Below, piece by piece: positions 10,600 through 23,097 of a DNA stretch of 64,000 nt (within the stretch, counting starts at the first letter, position 1; the number at the start of each line of letters is the position of its first letter). The notes below the pieces were generated by a model, which searched no databases, had not been told where the DNA came from, and saw only the letters and a list, made by a program, of their open reading frames with translations. The stretch comes from Welwitschia mirabilis (lineage: Eukaryota; Gnetophyta; Gnetopsida; Welwitschiales), in the NCBI GenBank assembly GCA_051453625.1, contig JBOZIK010000001.1:200871271-200935270 (forward strand), written 5' to 3'. Position numbers and translations under genes: made by a program.

Positions 10600-10850
10600 C
10601 TCTTATTTTCTATCACACATTTTCAAACCCGTTAGTAGCAATAATACAAAATATAGAGAAAGAATGTTAATGAGTCAAATGCACCCAGTGCTAATAATAA
10701 TGCTAATGATAGAGATGATAAAGAAATTTGCCTTTAATAGAAGGAGTGATATAAAATCAGGTAAAGAAAAAGGGAGGTATTGCATCACAAGGAGGCCAAG
10801 GGCTCCCATGACTTTGTGTTGCAGAAAATTCCAATAATAATTACAATCCC
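10600..10850 (+). repeat. Unclassified unit, direct copy 2
   Basis: Third copy of the unit; it carries an open frame of 84 codons (10583-10837) with no recognised domain. Together with copy 1 it forms a direct pair, and with 8960-9205 an inverted pair enclosing about 1.4 kb. Confidence 0.65.
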
Positions 10851-11174
10851 CATTCCTTAGTATTTTAAAATGATTTTCTTATGCATGATAGTTAGCCTAC
10901 TAAAAAAAGTATTTAGTATTCCTCTTTTCATCTTTAAGTCATTTCACTCTCAATCTCTACTTCCATTAGCACTTCTTATCCTTATAAAAATTATAAAGAT
11001 TAAAGAGAATATTTATTTTATTAATTTTATTAATTAAACCCATTTTATATTTAACTTCAATTTTCTTACTTTAAAGAACCACTTGTCCTTCCTTACCTAC
11101 TATTTTAAAGGATTCTTAAGGCTATCTAAGATCCTAATAAAAAACTTTCAAGGGTTATGTCCTCTATATGAATT

Positions 11175-11560
11175 TTAATTATTCTTAGATATAAGCTTTA
11201 AATCTTTCTTATCTAGCCAATAACATTCTAGCTTAAAGCTACCATGATAAGGCAGAGTTGTTTCTATTTGTAAGAGTATAAGAATGTTGTTAGATCCTAT
11301 TCTAAGAAGATTGTATAGTGTACATGGAACTATGCCAACCACTCTTTCTGTTATCCAATCTCTATTAATCCTTGATGGAATTTTATGCACTTTCTATCTT
11401 TTATTTAACTAGGTATACTTAGTATTGATTAAATTAGGATCATACAAATTATTATTTCAAGTAATGTCTAGATACTCCTTTGCCTCTCTCCAATTCTAGT
11501 ATTTACTTTCCTACTTATCCTAACAGTGTAAACATTGATTGAATCATTTGATTAATATTT
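11175..11560 (-). pseudogene. LINE (L1-type) endonuclease C-terminal fragment, probable
   Basis: The minus-strand frame 11390 to 11175 reads PSRINRDWITERVV, then NLLRIGSNNILILLQ, then HGSFKLECYWLDKKDL. In plant L1 endonucleases the corresponding order is S-R-I-D-R-F/W, S-D-H-x-P-I-L-L and P-F-R-F-E-x-x-W-L. If correct, the catalytic S-D-H pair has become S-N-N. Upstream (11480-11560) a frame reading INVYTVRI may be the N-V-Y-x-P strand. The RT that should follow below 11160 was not recognised. The L1 endonuclease nicks target DNA to prime reverse transcription. The match is by eye, and an unrelated AT-rich frame is not ruled out. Confidence 0.45.
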
Positions 11561-12249
11561 ATTTTCTATTTTAACATTTTTAAATTATTTTGTAATTAAG
11601 GCTATATATTTACTATGCTTTTATAGATCATAATAGTTGGTTATGGTCATATCTTTCAAAGAAACATTAATGTATGATTTATCATTATCAATAATCTAAA
11701 AGAGGATTTTAATAGCAACTAAAATCTCACTTTCTTATCTTGAATTTGATACATATGTAGTCTTTCAGTGATAGAAAAAGCTATAATTTTGGGATACCTG
11801 AAGTTTAATTTCTTAAATCCATACTGACCTACATTTTCTTACTATAAAATATGAAGATGTTTTTTATTTTTTCAATAAGAGCTCCCCATTCCTATTATGT
11901 TTCATAAGAGTACATACATTATAGTATTTTTTATGATTATTGTAATTTTTAAGTAGATCTTTTAAAGTATCTTGACAATTGTTTACCAACTTCATTTTCA
12001 TATCTTTATTTTTTTAACTTGAATTGTAGGCCTTTCTATTCTATTATGCAATTCATGTCCCTTGACTAATGGAAAACATTACTCCTGATTTCATCTTTAA
12101 TAGGTTTTTTATTGAATTTTTCCTATGATGGAACAATATTATCCTTGTGTAGAAAACTATGAATATTATCAATTCACTTATTTAACTTAGTATATTTTTA
12201 ACCTCTAATGTATAGGCTTTTATAGAGCCAAAGGGCTTCACATCTGTTA

Positions 12250-12420
12250 TTATTTTTAACTACTAATTTTTGTTCCTTTTATTTCTACATCTACTTTTTT
12301 ATATGTTAGTGTTACATTCACCTTTTACATGGCTTGGTTTTTCACAAAATCCACATGAATGTTTCCTCCTATAATGTTTTCCATTATGTTCCTCCTTATT
12401 TCATAAAAATAATTTGCTCT
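12250..12420 (-). pseudogene. CCHC zinc-knuckle fragment of a retroelement gag/ORF1
   Basis: On the minus strand, 12355-12314 reads CGFCEKPSHVKGEC, a perfect C-x2-C-x4-H-x4-C zinc knuckle of the kind that binds RNA in retroelement nucleocapsid or LINE ORF1 proteins. Basic residues lie upstream, and stops follow within 20 codons. It lies about 1 kb upstream, on the same strand, of the LINE-like endonuclease fragment, so ORF1 of that LINE is one reading; a copia or gypsy gag is the other. No surrounding domain decides between them. Confidence 0.55.
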
Positions 12421-15400
12421 TTTTAAGTCTAAAAGACCTCTCTAAGTACCTCTGGTTTTTATAAGACTAAGAAGGGAAGGGCATATTTTCATATTTCACT
12501 ATCAAGGTTTTGCATCCCCACTTTAATTGAAATTATAACTTCTTGATTTTCTCTACATTTTAAAATATAGTCCAAACATAGGATCTTATAATGATAAAGC
12601 ATGATGTCTTTGCCATGATATGGTCTATTTTTATTAGCTTACTAAAGTTCTTAGGTACTTATTCTAGTAATGGATCCTCTAAAAACTCAATCAAAAAGTA
12701 AGTGACTTAGATTATATCTATACATTATCAAATTTGTTTTGATCATGATGGATTCCATGCTTTCAAGGAAGAAGATCAAGACCTTAGGTTCTAAGAAACT
12801 AAGGTCCCTTCTTCAAGACCATGTCTTCATCTGAGTCTAATTATAAACATAATAGTAAAAAAAATCTTTGGATAGAACTACAACTATCATTCCATTTCAT
12901 TCTTTATTAATCCAAGATCTTATTAGATACAAAAATAACTAAGTCCCACATTAAAAAAAAATCCTAGAAAATGAAAGTAAAACTTCAACTCTACTTTAAA
13001 ACACACCTAGTCAGGCATAGAGCAAATTAGGATGTCCTCTTTTAAGGACTAAAACACCTACTTCATACACAATGTGACTCCAAAATCCCTATATAGTACT
13101 TTAAAAAACTAGAGCAGCAAACTCTTACTTAATAAAAACACTCTTGAACCACTAGAAATAAACTTAAAAGTGCACTTTGCAATAATTGATAGGTGTCTTT
13201 CATGTAGAAAAACCCTTACCCTATCTTCTAAACTTTGAAATCTTTATCCACAAGCTTCTTCCATTCTTGCTCTAATAGCAAGCATTTTAAATACAATAGA
13301 CTATACTAATTTTTATAATAAATATGTCTCTTGAATTTGAGGTTTGATGTAGTAATTTTTTAATGATCTTTGTGTATTCTTCCTTTAAGCTCCTTTAAAC
13401 TTCTTAGTATTGTACCTCTTAAAACAAAGTAAATGATAATTATTTTTTTGAATTTTTATTTCTAACAAAAATGAAAATATTAGAAATGATAAAATGACAA
13501 TGAATGAAATAATAAGTCATAAGAAATAATAAAAATAAATTGGAAATAAAAGAAGAAAACAAGAAAATAAATAGAACTTTTTAAAATGAAAATGAAACTA
13601 AAATAAAATATACTAAAGTATTGGTAGATGAAGAAGAAAAGAAAGTCATGTAGAAGAATAAAATTTAAAGAGAAAAGAAAATAATTCCTATACAAAACTT
13701 TAACAACAAGGTTTGAAGTAACATTCATAACTTAGATGTAAAGGGATTTACTCAACCTATTAAAATATTTTAAATCATTAATGCTTTCTCACCACTGATG
13801 CCAAAGATATTAGTGGTAAAAAAGTAACTAATAATTAATGATCCTTTTATCATATTCTATAAAGCCATGATTTATGTATTTGGAATAATATAAAATAAGC
13901 TTAAGTAAATGACTTATTACTTTTATTAACTAATTAGTTAAATAACAATGACAAAATTGAAAGAATGTTTTACAAAGAAATGACAAAATTATAATTAATA
14001 TCAATTTTTACATGTACCTAAAAAAGAGATAAATAATATTGATTTAATAGTATTTATGTCTTATTATCCTATTAATAATGTGGTGAGGTACACAATATTA
14101 ATTATTCAAATTTACTTTACTAATGAAATTATGAATGGATTACATGCAACAGAATAAAATATAAATAATAACTTACATTAAGAGCTAAATCATTCATTGA
14201 TCTAATGATATGCATGAAAAGTCAATATGAAATGAAATAACAATAAATGGGAATAAAGTGAATTCAATTTTCATCTCTTATTAGTTACTCTTGAACTTAA
14301 ATTAACTTTGCAATAATGATAAAAATAAAAAATAAAATGAAAAATAAGAACAACTAACTAAGGCACTTGATTCAAGCATGTTCTAACAACATTTTGAAAA
14401 GGAATCCTTGAGTAGAGCACATATTAGGGAACCAAATTAAAGATGTACCAAAATCAAATTGAGCTCAAGAATTATTATAAACAAAAATGAATTAAAGTAG
14501 GAATTGAAATAAATCTTTAACTAAAATCAATAATACAAAATTTCTTTTTCTAATGAAAAGGGTTATATTTGTAATTGGATTACAAAGGTAGCTAGAGAAA
14601 ATTACAAATAGGATTAATGTCAAATCAAAATGGATGAGTAGACATTAAAATAAGAATGCCTCTAACATCATATTTTGCCTTTAAATCCTTACAATTTCCC
14701 TACAAAACCTTATTATGTATCTTATTACTTAGCTATGATTGTGTAATAAGATTTGATTTCTTTTTTTTTTTTTAAATACTATCACATATTATTAAAAAAT
14801 TATCGCATAATGATAAGTGGGGTCATTATGATATTTAATAATGTATTTTTGTTATCAATAAGTGATAATATGTTTGATCTATTTTTACTTCATTTTTATT
14901 ATTATTGTATGATAAAATTAGCTATGTTTCTTATTGTGTACTAGTCATCTAATTATAAGAGAAGAAAATAGTAAAATAGCTTACCATTATCTTATCATGT
15001 AATGATAAGGCTGCGAACTATTAGAATAATTTTTAAAAATATTCTTAAATTTATATAAAAATAATTCTAGTTAAATTAAACATTTTTCATTACAATTATT
15101 TTTAAGTAAGCATGAGATAATGTTCAAATTTCTTTATTTCATGGAAAAAATGTAATACAAATTATGCTTAATCTATAAAGTTTTAACACTATCATGATCT
15201 AAGTCCTATGTGATCATAATACTTTCATGAAAGTTATGTATCTAATACTAATATTTAATAGGATTTCAAATATCAATCTTTTTTAATAATATTTTAAAAA
15301 AATAAGAATAAAACTTGCTTGATTGTATTTAATGATGAACATGATATGTGTAGCCCTAAATTATATTACTTGCCATAGTTTATGGCATTAAATATTTGAA

Positions 15401-15429
15401 AATTTATGTATAAATACTATTTTTTTAAG
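12421..15429. other. 3 kb without a recognisable gene
   Basis: Very AT-rich. Frames here, such as the minus-strand one at 13728-13480, are Phe/Tyr/Ile low-complexity. A string at 13784-13806 could be a decayed tRNA-Asp-type primer binding site on the minus strand, but this is weak. A T-tract lies at 14760-14774 and a small hairpin at 14991-15009. Confidence 0.4.
14991..15009. other. Short perfect hairpin
   Basis: cttatcat and atgataag flank a 3-base loop. It may be a remnant of a small inverted-repeat element, since a related string (cgcataatgataag) occurs at 14803-14816; no element ends were found. Confidence 0.5.
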
Positions 15430-15840
15430 AAAGGGATGATATTTCAATGTTACATGCTAAGTATATTTGCTAATGTGATTAGAAAATTTGTAGAATTACT
15501 TATGAATAACATTATTTTATTTTCTATTTAAAACATCTAAAACTTGTTCCTACTCATAGTAAGTAAAAAAACTATTTTAGTAGATAGGGAAAATGTTATT
15601 TTATGGTTACTAGGAATATCATTTTAGGATGTGTAGTGTCTAAAAATGGGATAAAAATGGACATGACTAAAAATTATTTCATTAATGTTCTTCTTATTCC
15701 TAAAAACTTTAAAGATGTAAGACATTTTCTTGATAATGATGGTTATTATAAAAGATTTACTCAATCCTTTACTAAATTTTACAATTCTTTCCTTAAAATT
15801 ATTACTAAATATGTATCCTTCAAATAGACTCCTAAATGTT
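15430..15840 (+). pseudogene. Second Ty3/gypsy RT, palm end to thumb (broken)
   Basis: Starts abruptly in the RT palm: 15430-15510 contains ISMLHAKYI followed by a remnant of the D-D-F region. The open frame 15603-15827 reads MVTRNIILGCVVSKNGIKMD, then NFKDVRHFLDNDGYYKRFTQ and YNSFLKIITKYVSF. These are the thumb/connection motifs, where family members have H-F-M-V-x-x-G-I-V-L-G-H-x-x-S and V-x-x-F-L-G-x-x-G-F-Y-R-R-F. The open stretch is unusually long for this window. Everything upstream of the palm is missing, so the element is 5' truncated. Confidence 0.85.
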
Positions 15841-15899
15841 AATCCACATTTTAAACTTTAGAATCTCTTTGTAATTTATCTTCTATTTTATAACCTTTT

Positions 15900-16300
15900 T
15901 ATTGGTTACTTCCTTTTAAATTATGTTGTGATGTTAGTAATTATACTTTAAACATTGCCTTAGAATAAATAAGAGATGGAAATCATATATTATTTACTAT
16001 GTAAGGAAAGTATTACATTGCTTTTAGCTAAAGTATATAACAATTTAACAAGAGTTTTTATATAGATTTTTTACCTTTATAAAATTGATATCATACCTTA
16101 TAGGTTCAAAACTATTGTTTTTACTATAATTATGTTCTTAAATATTTAATGAATAAGAAAGATTCTAAAGTTATAATTATTAGATGGATTTGTTTGTCAC
16201 AGGAATTAAAGCTTAAGATTAAGAATATGAAAGTTGTGCAAAGTGTTATTGCTAATGTTTTATCTCATGTTATATCTTTTCCTCCTTTTTCTTAATTCCA
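15900..16300 (+). pseudogene. Second Ty3/gypsy RNase H (broken)
   Basis: LPFKLCCDVSNYTLNIALE at about 15921-15975 corresponds to the first Asp strand. NKKDSKVIIIRWICLSQELK at about 16155-16210 and VIANVLSHV at about 16250-16275 are the C-terminal motifs. A run of stops separates them. Same order and strand as the RT fragment just upstream, so this is one element. Confidence 0.85.
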
Positions 16301-16499
16301 TATCTATAAATGATAAATTTCCTAAGAAGCATCTTCTATATTGGTAAGAGAAAAAATATTTTAATAAAATTAGTAATTATTTTATTATCCACAAATTTCT
16401 TGATCACTAGAATACCCAAGACAAGAAATGTTTATTGCATTAAAGAAATAAATATTTTTAAAATGATCCTTACTTATTCAAATATTATCATTACTAAAT

Positions 16500-17018
16500 T
16501 ATTTATTGGTGAATTTTGTCATCTAAAAGTCTTAGTATTTTGAAATTTACACATGATGTATTTAAGAAGATTACTTCTTTACAAATAAAACTTCTTATAA
16601 AACTTTATAATATGGAATCTACTAGGCAACTTATTTTAAAGATGATTATGAGATTTGTAAACCTTGTGATAAATGCTAATGCATGGAAAGTATTTGAAAG
16701 ATAAGTATGACATTAATTTTAAATATTATTGATATTAAAACACTTAATGTATAGGATATTAATTCTTTTAGAACATCTCCTCCATTTTTCAGTTTAAATA
16801 CATAATGGTTTGTATTGACTATATCACCAAGTGATGTAAAGTAAATTCAATTAGAATGAAGAATGTTAGAGTGGTTGTTAGATTTCTAAAAGATATAATT
16901 TTTCATTATTTGGCTATTCTATAGTTATTATTAGTGATTAGAAACCTACTTTTATAATAGAATTATAAATAATCTTATGCAAAAATGTGGAATAGTTTAT
17001 AAAGTTACAACTCCTTAC
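16500..17018 (+). pseudogene. Second Ty3/gypsy integrase, N-terminus and core (broken, cut by gap)
   Basis: The zinc-binding region is suggested at 16510-16690: a GEFCHLK start and a later NLVINANAWKVFER tract, where C-x2-C residues are replaced. The core is seen at 16790-17018: FKYIMVCIDYITK, then RVVVRFLKDIIFH, and KCGIVYKVTTPY running into the gap at 17019. The expected D-G-G-x-H-F block at 16935-16985 is unreadable. What lies beyond the gap is a protease of another element, not the integrase C-terminus, so the gap hides a junction. Confidence 0.8.
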
Positions 17019-17118
17019 NNNNNNNNNNNNNNNNNNNNNNNNNNNNNNNNNNNNNNNNNNNNNNNNNNNNNNNNNNNNNNNNNNNNNNNNNNNNNNNNNN
17101 NNNNNNNNNNNNNNNNNN
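17019..17118. other. Assembly gap (100 N)
   Basis: Exactly 100 N between the integrase fragment and unrelated sequence. Confidence 0.99.
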
Positions 17119-17394
17119 AAATTTTATTTTTGATGAATACTTAAAAGCTTTAATGCAAGATTTTAGTATCAATTGATCCTTTTGGAAACTCTCATAAGAA
17201 GATCCTAAGTATGCAACATTGTGGAAAGATCTGGTTAGAAGGAAATAAAGACATACTATCCCTAGTAGAGTCTTCCTTACATAATCCATTACTAACTTAC
17301 TCATAAATAAATCATCTAAAGTTAAAGACACTAGGGTAGCTACAGTAAGTATTACTTTAGAAGAAAATAAGATAATCTTTAATTTACATTAAAT
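17119..17394. other. AT-rich stretch after the gap, nothing recognised
   Basis: Possibly the region upstream of the protease fragment that follows; no gag motif was seen. Confidence 0.4.
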
Positions 17395-17810
17395 TAAATG
17401 TTAACATCATGCCTCTTCATGTTTATAAAAGACTTCAATTAGAAAAAAGAATTAAACCTATACAGATCACCTTAAAATTAGCTAATACATCAATCAAGAA
17501 ACCTATAGGGATTATTAAAAACTTAGTTATTCAAATATGAGAATCCTTTTACATCATAGATATGGTTATAATAGAAGTACAACATGATGGAAGTTACCCA
17601 CTACTTTTAGGAAGAGCCTTTTGTGCAACTGCTCAATGCATCATAGATACATGGACTAGATTAATACCATGTCATGTTAGTAATAAAAAATACATTATTA
17701 TAGTTTTTAATGTTATAGAAAAAGATATGAATGATGAAGAAAACTTAGAAAAAGAGTTGAATCAACTTTATTTATTCAACATCACCCTCATGATGCTCTT
17801 AAGATCTTGA
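17395..17810 (+). pseudogene. Aspartic protease of a further Ty3/gypsy element (broken)
   Basis: In one plus frame, 17400-17690 reads NIMPLHVYKRLQLEKRIKP, then ITLKLANTSIKKPIGIIKNL, a stop at about 17537, then DGSYPLLLGRAFCATAQCII. This is the post-active-site half of a retroviral-type protease: the substrate loop, the L-A-D/N strand and the L-L-G-R-P/A flap motif. The active-site D-S/T-G should lie just before N-I-M-P but is not visible. The flap differs from that at 2716 (PLLLGRAF versus PIILRRPF), so it is a different family. The frame stays open for 82 codons from 17562. Confidence 0.7.
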
Positions 17811-19098
17811 TCTTCAAATATAACCATTCTTTAAAAGTTAATGGTTAAAAAACTGAAACTTTATATAAATCTATTCCTTAGAAACTATGACTTTGATTTT
17901 GTTTCCTTATTATATAATTATAGGATATTTAAAAAAAGGTAAATATATTTAAAAATAATGTTATATAAGAAGTAAATTAATAGTATAAAGTTTTAGGGTT
18001 TATCTTAACTAAAAGCTAGAGTTATAATGAGTATAGTATTCACTTAGTTTAAATTTAAGAGATTTATCTCTTAGGTACATCCCCCTAGTTATTTTGCTAG
18101 GGGTCAAGTGAATTGATAAAACCTCTATGCCACTATGTAAAATTTAATAATCATATATTATGCATACTAGATAGTCTGTATTGGATTCTAGTGTCATCTC
18201 ATATTGCATTATACTTCATTGTATATGGTGGATAAAAGATGTTAAAAATTAATAAATGATTTGATGTGGAAGACCCCTCATATTTTGAAAATATTCTTAT
18301 GATAAGGAAATATAGTTGTATATATCTACTAATTACTATTCATAAAAACTAGTTTTTTGATATCAAAGTATGCTAGTTACACTAGTTTTAAAAAATTAAA
18401 ACCTATCAGAACTAGTATGCTAGTATGGAGATGATCAAATGATTTATAGAGATTTTTACACTTGAATTATTACATATTTCACTCCTAACACTTACTAAAG
18501 TAATATATTAGGTTTATACATACCATATTTGTAATTTATTTATTACTAACTATGTTTATCCATCAATTTCTAAAAAGTTATTATTAAGTAGGACTAATTT
18601 TTGGAATTTTATTTGTAGGTCATTCTAAGATGCTTAAGCTCTATTTAATAGATAAAACGAATTAGTGATTTTAAATTTAAATGAGTTATACAAAATAATA
18701 TAAATAAATAAAGGATAAATTAATAGATTATCCTTATATGCTAGTGTTAACCCAACCTACAAAGACGAAGGGGTACATATTCATATTCTATTACACTAGG
18801 AATTTGATTGCTCTTCTATTACTAATAATAAAAATAGACCAATGGATACATTTAGCCTTAAGAAAAGCTATAAAATAGTAGCCTACCTAAAGATCTAATG
18901 CATCCTTCATTCTAATCTTTCATATTACATCACTGGTTTATCACTTGATTGATCTTTCAACTTAAAGTCTACCATCATTAAAGTATTATTCTTCATCTAT
19001 TTATTATAATTCTTTCATTTTAGATTTATACCTATAATTATTATGATAAGAAATTATCTTATTATGAGGTTCTAATTATTTCTTTTACCTCCATATGT
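17811..19098. other. 1.3 kb AT-rich, small hairpin, no gene seen
   Basis: No coding motif. A perfect 7-bp inverted repeat cccctag/ctagggg with an 8-base loop lies at 18082-18103, one of the few GC-rich spots in the region. Confidence 0.4.
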
Positions 19099-22065
19099 AA
19101 AAGAAAATCACTAACTCATGTAACATTTGTTATGATTTATCTTAGATTTTAATCTATGCTAATTTGGTATCATTTGTAGCATTTTTATTATTAGTGAATT
19201 CACTTTGATGTATGATCTAATTTTCTTTAGTTTTTAATCTCTAGTTCATTTAAGATTATTGATTCTATAATAGTACATTATAAATGTTCATATTTCTTTT
19301 CTACATGTGTTCCTTCAACACTTTGTAAGGTTTAGATGAATAATCCATGAGCTTATGATATCTTTATGCTATTCTAGTGTTTTATAAATTTCATTGTAAA
19401 ATGTAACATTTTTTATACTTACATTCTAATACATTTGTATTTTATAGTAAATAATTTATTACTATCTATATATAGGAAGATTACAAGCCATAGTGATAAC
19501 ATAGTTAATAATAAATCATCATGCGAACTAAATGAAAGGGACTTAACTTAATAACTTGAAACATAAACTAATGATAGTCATGCATCACTTATCTCTATAA
19601 CCCTAAATTCATATCTGAAAAATTAAAATTTCTATAAGAATTTGAATGGATATTAATGATATTATATTATCATGACCTCTTTTTCCATATAGCTAGGTTA
19701 CTAATGTATGAATTTCAATCACGCATATTAGGATTTATCTAACACATCATGTCTACTTCACTTAGCGTGCATACTTAATACTATTTTCAAATAAGACCCT
19801 AGATCAAATGATTTCTAGTATCATCAATCCAAGAAAAGTAACACTATGATTGTAGTCAAAAGAGTTTAGATCATCAAAACACTAAATAATTGAATGTAAA
19901 TATGGTCTTAGTACTAAGTTGTACTTAGTGAATTATCTTTTAGTTGGGTNNNNNNTTGTTAATAATTTAATTATGAACAATAATTATTAATTTAAATGAG
20001 GATATCTCTAATCTAATGAGTTTATTTTTAATTATGTTTTTAATCCTATTACTATTCAAATCTATCTTTGAATAGTTTATCAATTTTGATAAGCTTCGAA
20101 TTGGTTTAATAGTCATATAAGAGAATACCAAATAGGATTAAGTATTCTATAATAGATCTCCCTAGTTTTGTATCTAAAAATACTATTTATATATTGATAG
20201 CTATGATGCATATTTTACATATCTTAATCTAATATAGAAGTTAAGGTATAGTAAGTTTTTTACATCTTTAAAAAGGAGTGAAATTGGTATTCTTTAACTT
20301 GTTTTTCCTTTTGAAAATTTCCTTTCTTTTATTTTTCTGATTCATCCATATTAAAAATCATAAAAAACATTTTGTATGTCTTGTAGGAAAGAGAAGCATC
20401 TAGAGCATAAAAGTATGGATCTATGAGTAATTACATTAAATATATTACATAGGACTTCATTTCTATTTAGGTTTATTACATCTCTGCTTTTAAATTCCTA
20501 ATTGTAGAGAGGGTAGGTTAACATTTCACTAACATTCATGAAATATTTCTATATGTTTTACTATTGATAGAAACCTCTATGATACGAATGTAAAAATTTG
20601 GAATTAAAATTTTTTTTTATTAGATGCCCTATATTAAATAGTATAACACTTCATTCTATTTTCTATGTGCTACTATCTTTTTTACTATTGACCTTATATT
20701 GTTCTTAAATTTCTTTGTTTATCAAATATCAAATTATTTATTTTAACAAATTTTATAAACTTCTATTATTATTATATCATAATTTTTAGAATATTTTAAA
20801 TATTAATCTAATATTCTAAATAACTTTAACATTGACCTTCATTAAGAATATTCAAAATAAAAATTTCAAAGTGTAAAATATTAACTAAAAATTATATAGA
20901 TTATATTTTAGTTAATTAATCATGTACAAAATAGATAAAGATAGTGTCCATTAAGGGCATCTAAGAGTACATTAAAAGCACTTAAACAAATCAAATAGAA
21001 ATTAAAGTAGCCATCATCAACTTATTACCTCACTTGCATGGCCTAGATTCAAAAAACCCTTATGAACATCTAAGGAATTTAAGTCCATCACTTCCATTAT
21101 AGGAGATGAAGAAAAAGTAATTATTGTAAAATAAAAAGATAAATTATAGTTAATTTATTTAAAACTTTATTCAATTATGTTGTGAAAAGATTTCATGCAT
21201 AAATTTTTGACAAATTACTACTCAACCTAAAAGTGAATGAACTTAGAAGAAAAATCATAGATTTTAAAGCACACGATAAAGAGTCCTTTTATAAAGCATT
21301 TGAGTGTTTTAAAGATTTATGAAAAAGATGCCAAAAACATGGTTTTAAATATTAAATATTATTAATAATGTTTTATAAAGGACTAACTTTACAAACTAGT
21401 TAACTAGTAATGATGATTAGAAAGATTTCACATTTAAAGAGTCATATGAAGCTTTAACAATTATGGAAAACATCATTAACATCTCTAAAACACTAAGAAT
21501 GAAATTTTAAAAATATTAAAGTAGATAAATAAAATCAATTCCATAACAAGGAATTTATAATCTAGATGAGAAAATAGACTTAAACACAAGGCTAAACTAG
21601 ATCACTATTGAATTTGACAGTCTTGAGACATTTATACCTCATACAATTAGTAGTGAAGATATATGTGTGTAAGGCCTACTTTTTATCATTCAATATTTTA
21701 AATGTTTCTCTGATACCAAAATATGAAATCCACATTTTTGACCTAAAAACTTTGAAGGTTACTTTCATATGAAAATGCAATGACCTTAACATATACTACC
21801 AAGAATATGCATCAATTAAAAATTATGTAGATGAAAATAATTCTAATATCAAATTTTTATATTTGAATAAGGTTTTACATATTATTATAAAAAAATCAAA
21901 TATATGGAAATTTGTGTTAAACTTGTATATAAAAACATATGTTAACCTTAAGAATCTTTAAGATTAAAATGTCTATTGCAAATCAAAGATAAGTTCTTAG
22001 TTAAATTATCTTATTATTTTTATTTAATTAGCATGATTAATTAATAAAATATAGTTTTATTTAGT
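19099..22065 (-). mobile_element. Large non-coding retroelement segment, copy A
   Basis: Matches 37261-40795 along its whole length. Good anchors are 19151-19230 versus 37315-37375, 20205-20260 versus 38945-39000, and 20881-20930 versus 39601-39650. Near 21708-21718 it holds ctctgatacca, the reverse complement of an iMet primer binding site, followed by a ccacatttttgaccta string as in the array LTR ends. This indicates minus-strand orientation, with an internal region below 21700 and an LTR end above. No gag or pol motif was found in about 2.6 kb of internal sequence, so a large non-autonomous (LARD-like) element is inferred. Confidence 0.65.
19950..19955. other. Six-base N run
   Basis: Short unresolved spot inside copy A; it corresponds to the area of the 765-N gap in the other copy. 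Confidence 0.99.
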
Positions 22066-23097
22066 AATAATGTTGCACTACCAAATTTTATGTGTTTGAA
22101 AGGATATCTTGAGTAGTTTTATAGGACATTAGACATGTTTATGCTGAGTTGATGATAATGAAGAGCTAAGGCAAATGTTATGAAAACAAAAATATTTATT
22201 ACATTTGATAACATTTGAAGCAATTTATAATAATTTTTATCTGAATCAATGATCTTGTAATAAAAAAGGCTAATTCAAGACAAGAAATAATTTTTAAAAG
22301 CCTATTTTCCACCTCATTATTTAGATGACTATATGAATGATAGAAGTACTTAAGCTAAGGAGGATGCTTACTAGATTAATCTAGCAACTAATGTGGAACA
22401 TGTATGATGTGGCATCATTTCATATGACATTTGGAAATCTAGAAGAATAACACCTAAAAATAATGATTCACCAAAAATCATTAACTCTATCCATATAACT
22501 CACACCTTTTTACATAGCTGTTAGGGTTATTATTACATTTTCTAGTGTTTGCTATTTTTAGAGTCTATTTTTTAATTAATACCTCCTTTTATCTTGACTC
22601 TATTTTTATCTTATTTGGCATTAGAAATTTTCATGATAGGAGATTAAAGGGCAAGAAATCCATCCTTTATTGTTATAGAGATACATCTTTCTTGGTATTG
22701 AGTTGTGTATCCTTCATTGAGGTGTTGCTGCTTTATAGTATGGATATTTGGTTTGACTTAATTAAAATTTGTTTTTCTTTTTATATCCTTTATTATACAC
22801 ATCTTACTTATGGTTTATGATGCTTTTGATTCTATGACAGCTTCATCTATGATATAGATCATGAGAGTAACTTTTATTAAGGTTGATATTATTAGTTTAG
22901 GTTCATTTCATTTCATTTTCTAAATTAACTTTGCATGGTTTTTTTGTTCTTTTCAATGTATTGATAGCTTAAATTTCTCTTGGTTTAGTGATGACTTTCC
23001 TTAATTTATCTAGGTTATAGAGGGTCAATCTCCATAATTTTGGTAATTGATAGAAGTTACATTTAGAATAGAACTTGTATCTCATTTACATAGTGTG
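22066..23097. other. Flank of the copia insertion, no gene recognised
   Basis: A 91-codon plus frame (22545-22820) is hydrophobic but low-complexity and matches nothing I know. The sequence is probably older repeat into which the copia element inserted, since it resumes after 32020. Confidence 0.4.

Noticed and set aside
13480-13728. 82-codon minus-strand frame that looks like a membrane protein
   Set aside because: Phe/Tyr/Ile/Ser composition follows from the A-rich plus strand; no start context, family pattern or conservation.
22545-22820. 91-codon plus-strand frame with hydrophobic stretches
   Set aside because: No recognisable domain; composition is that expected of T-rich DNA in which stops are rare by chance.
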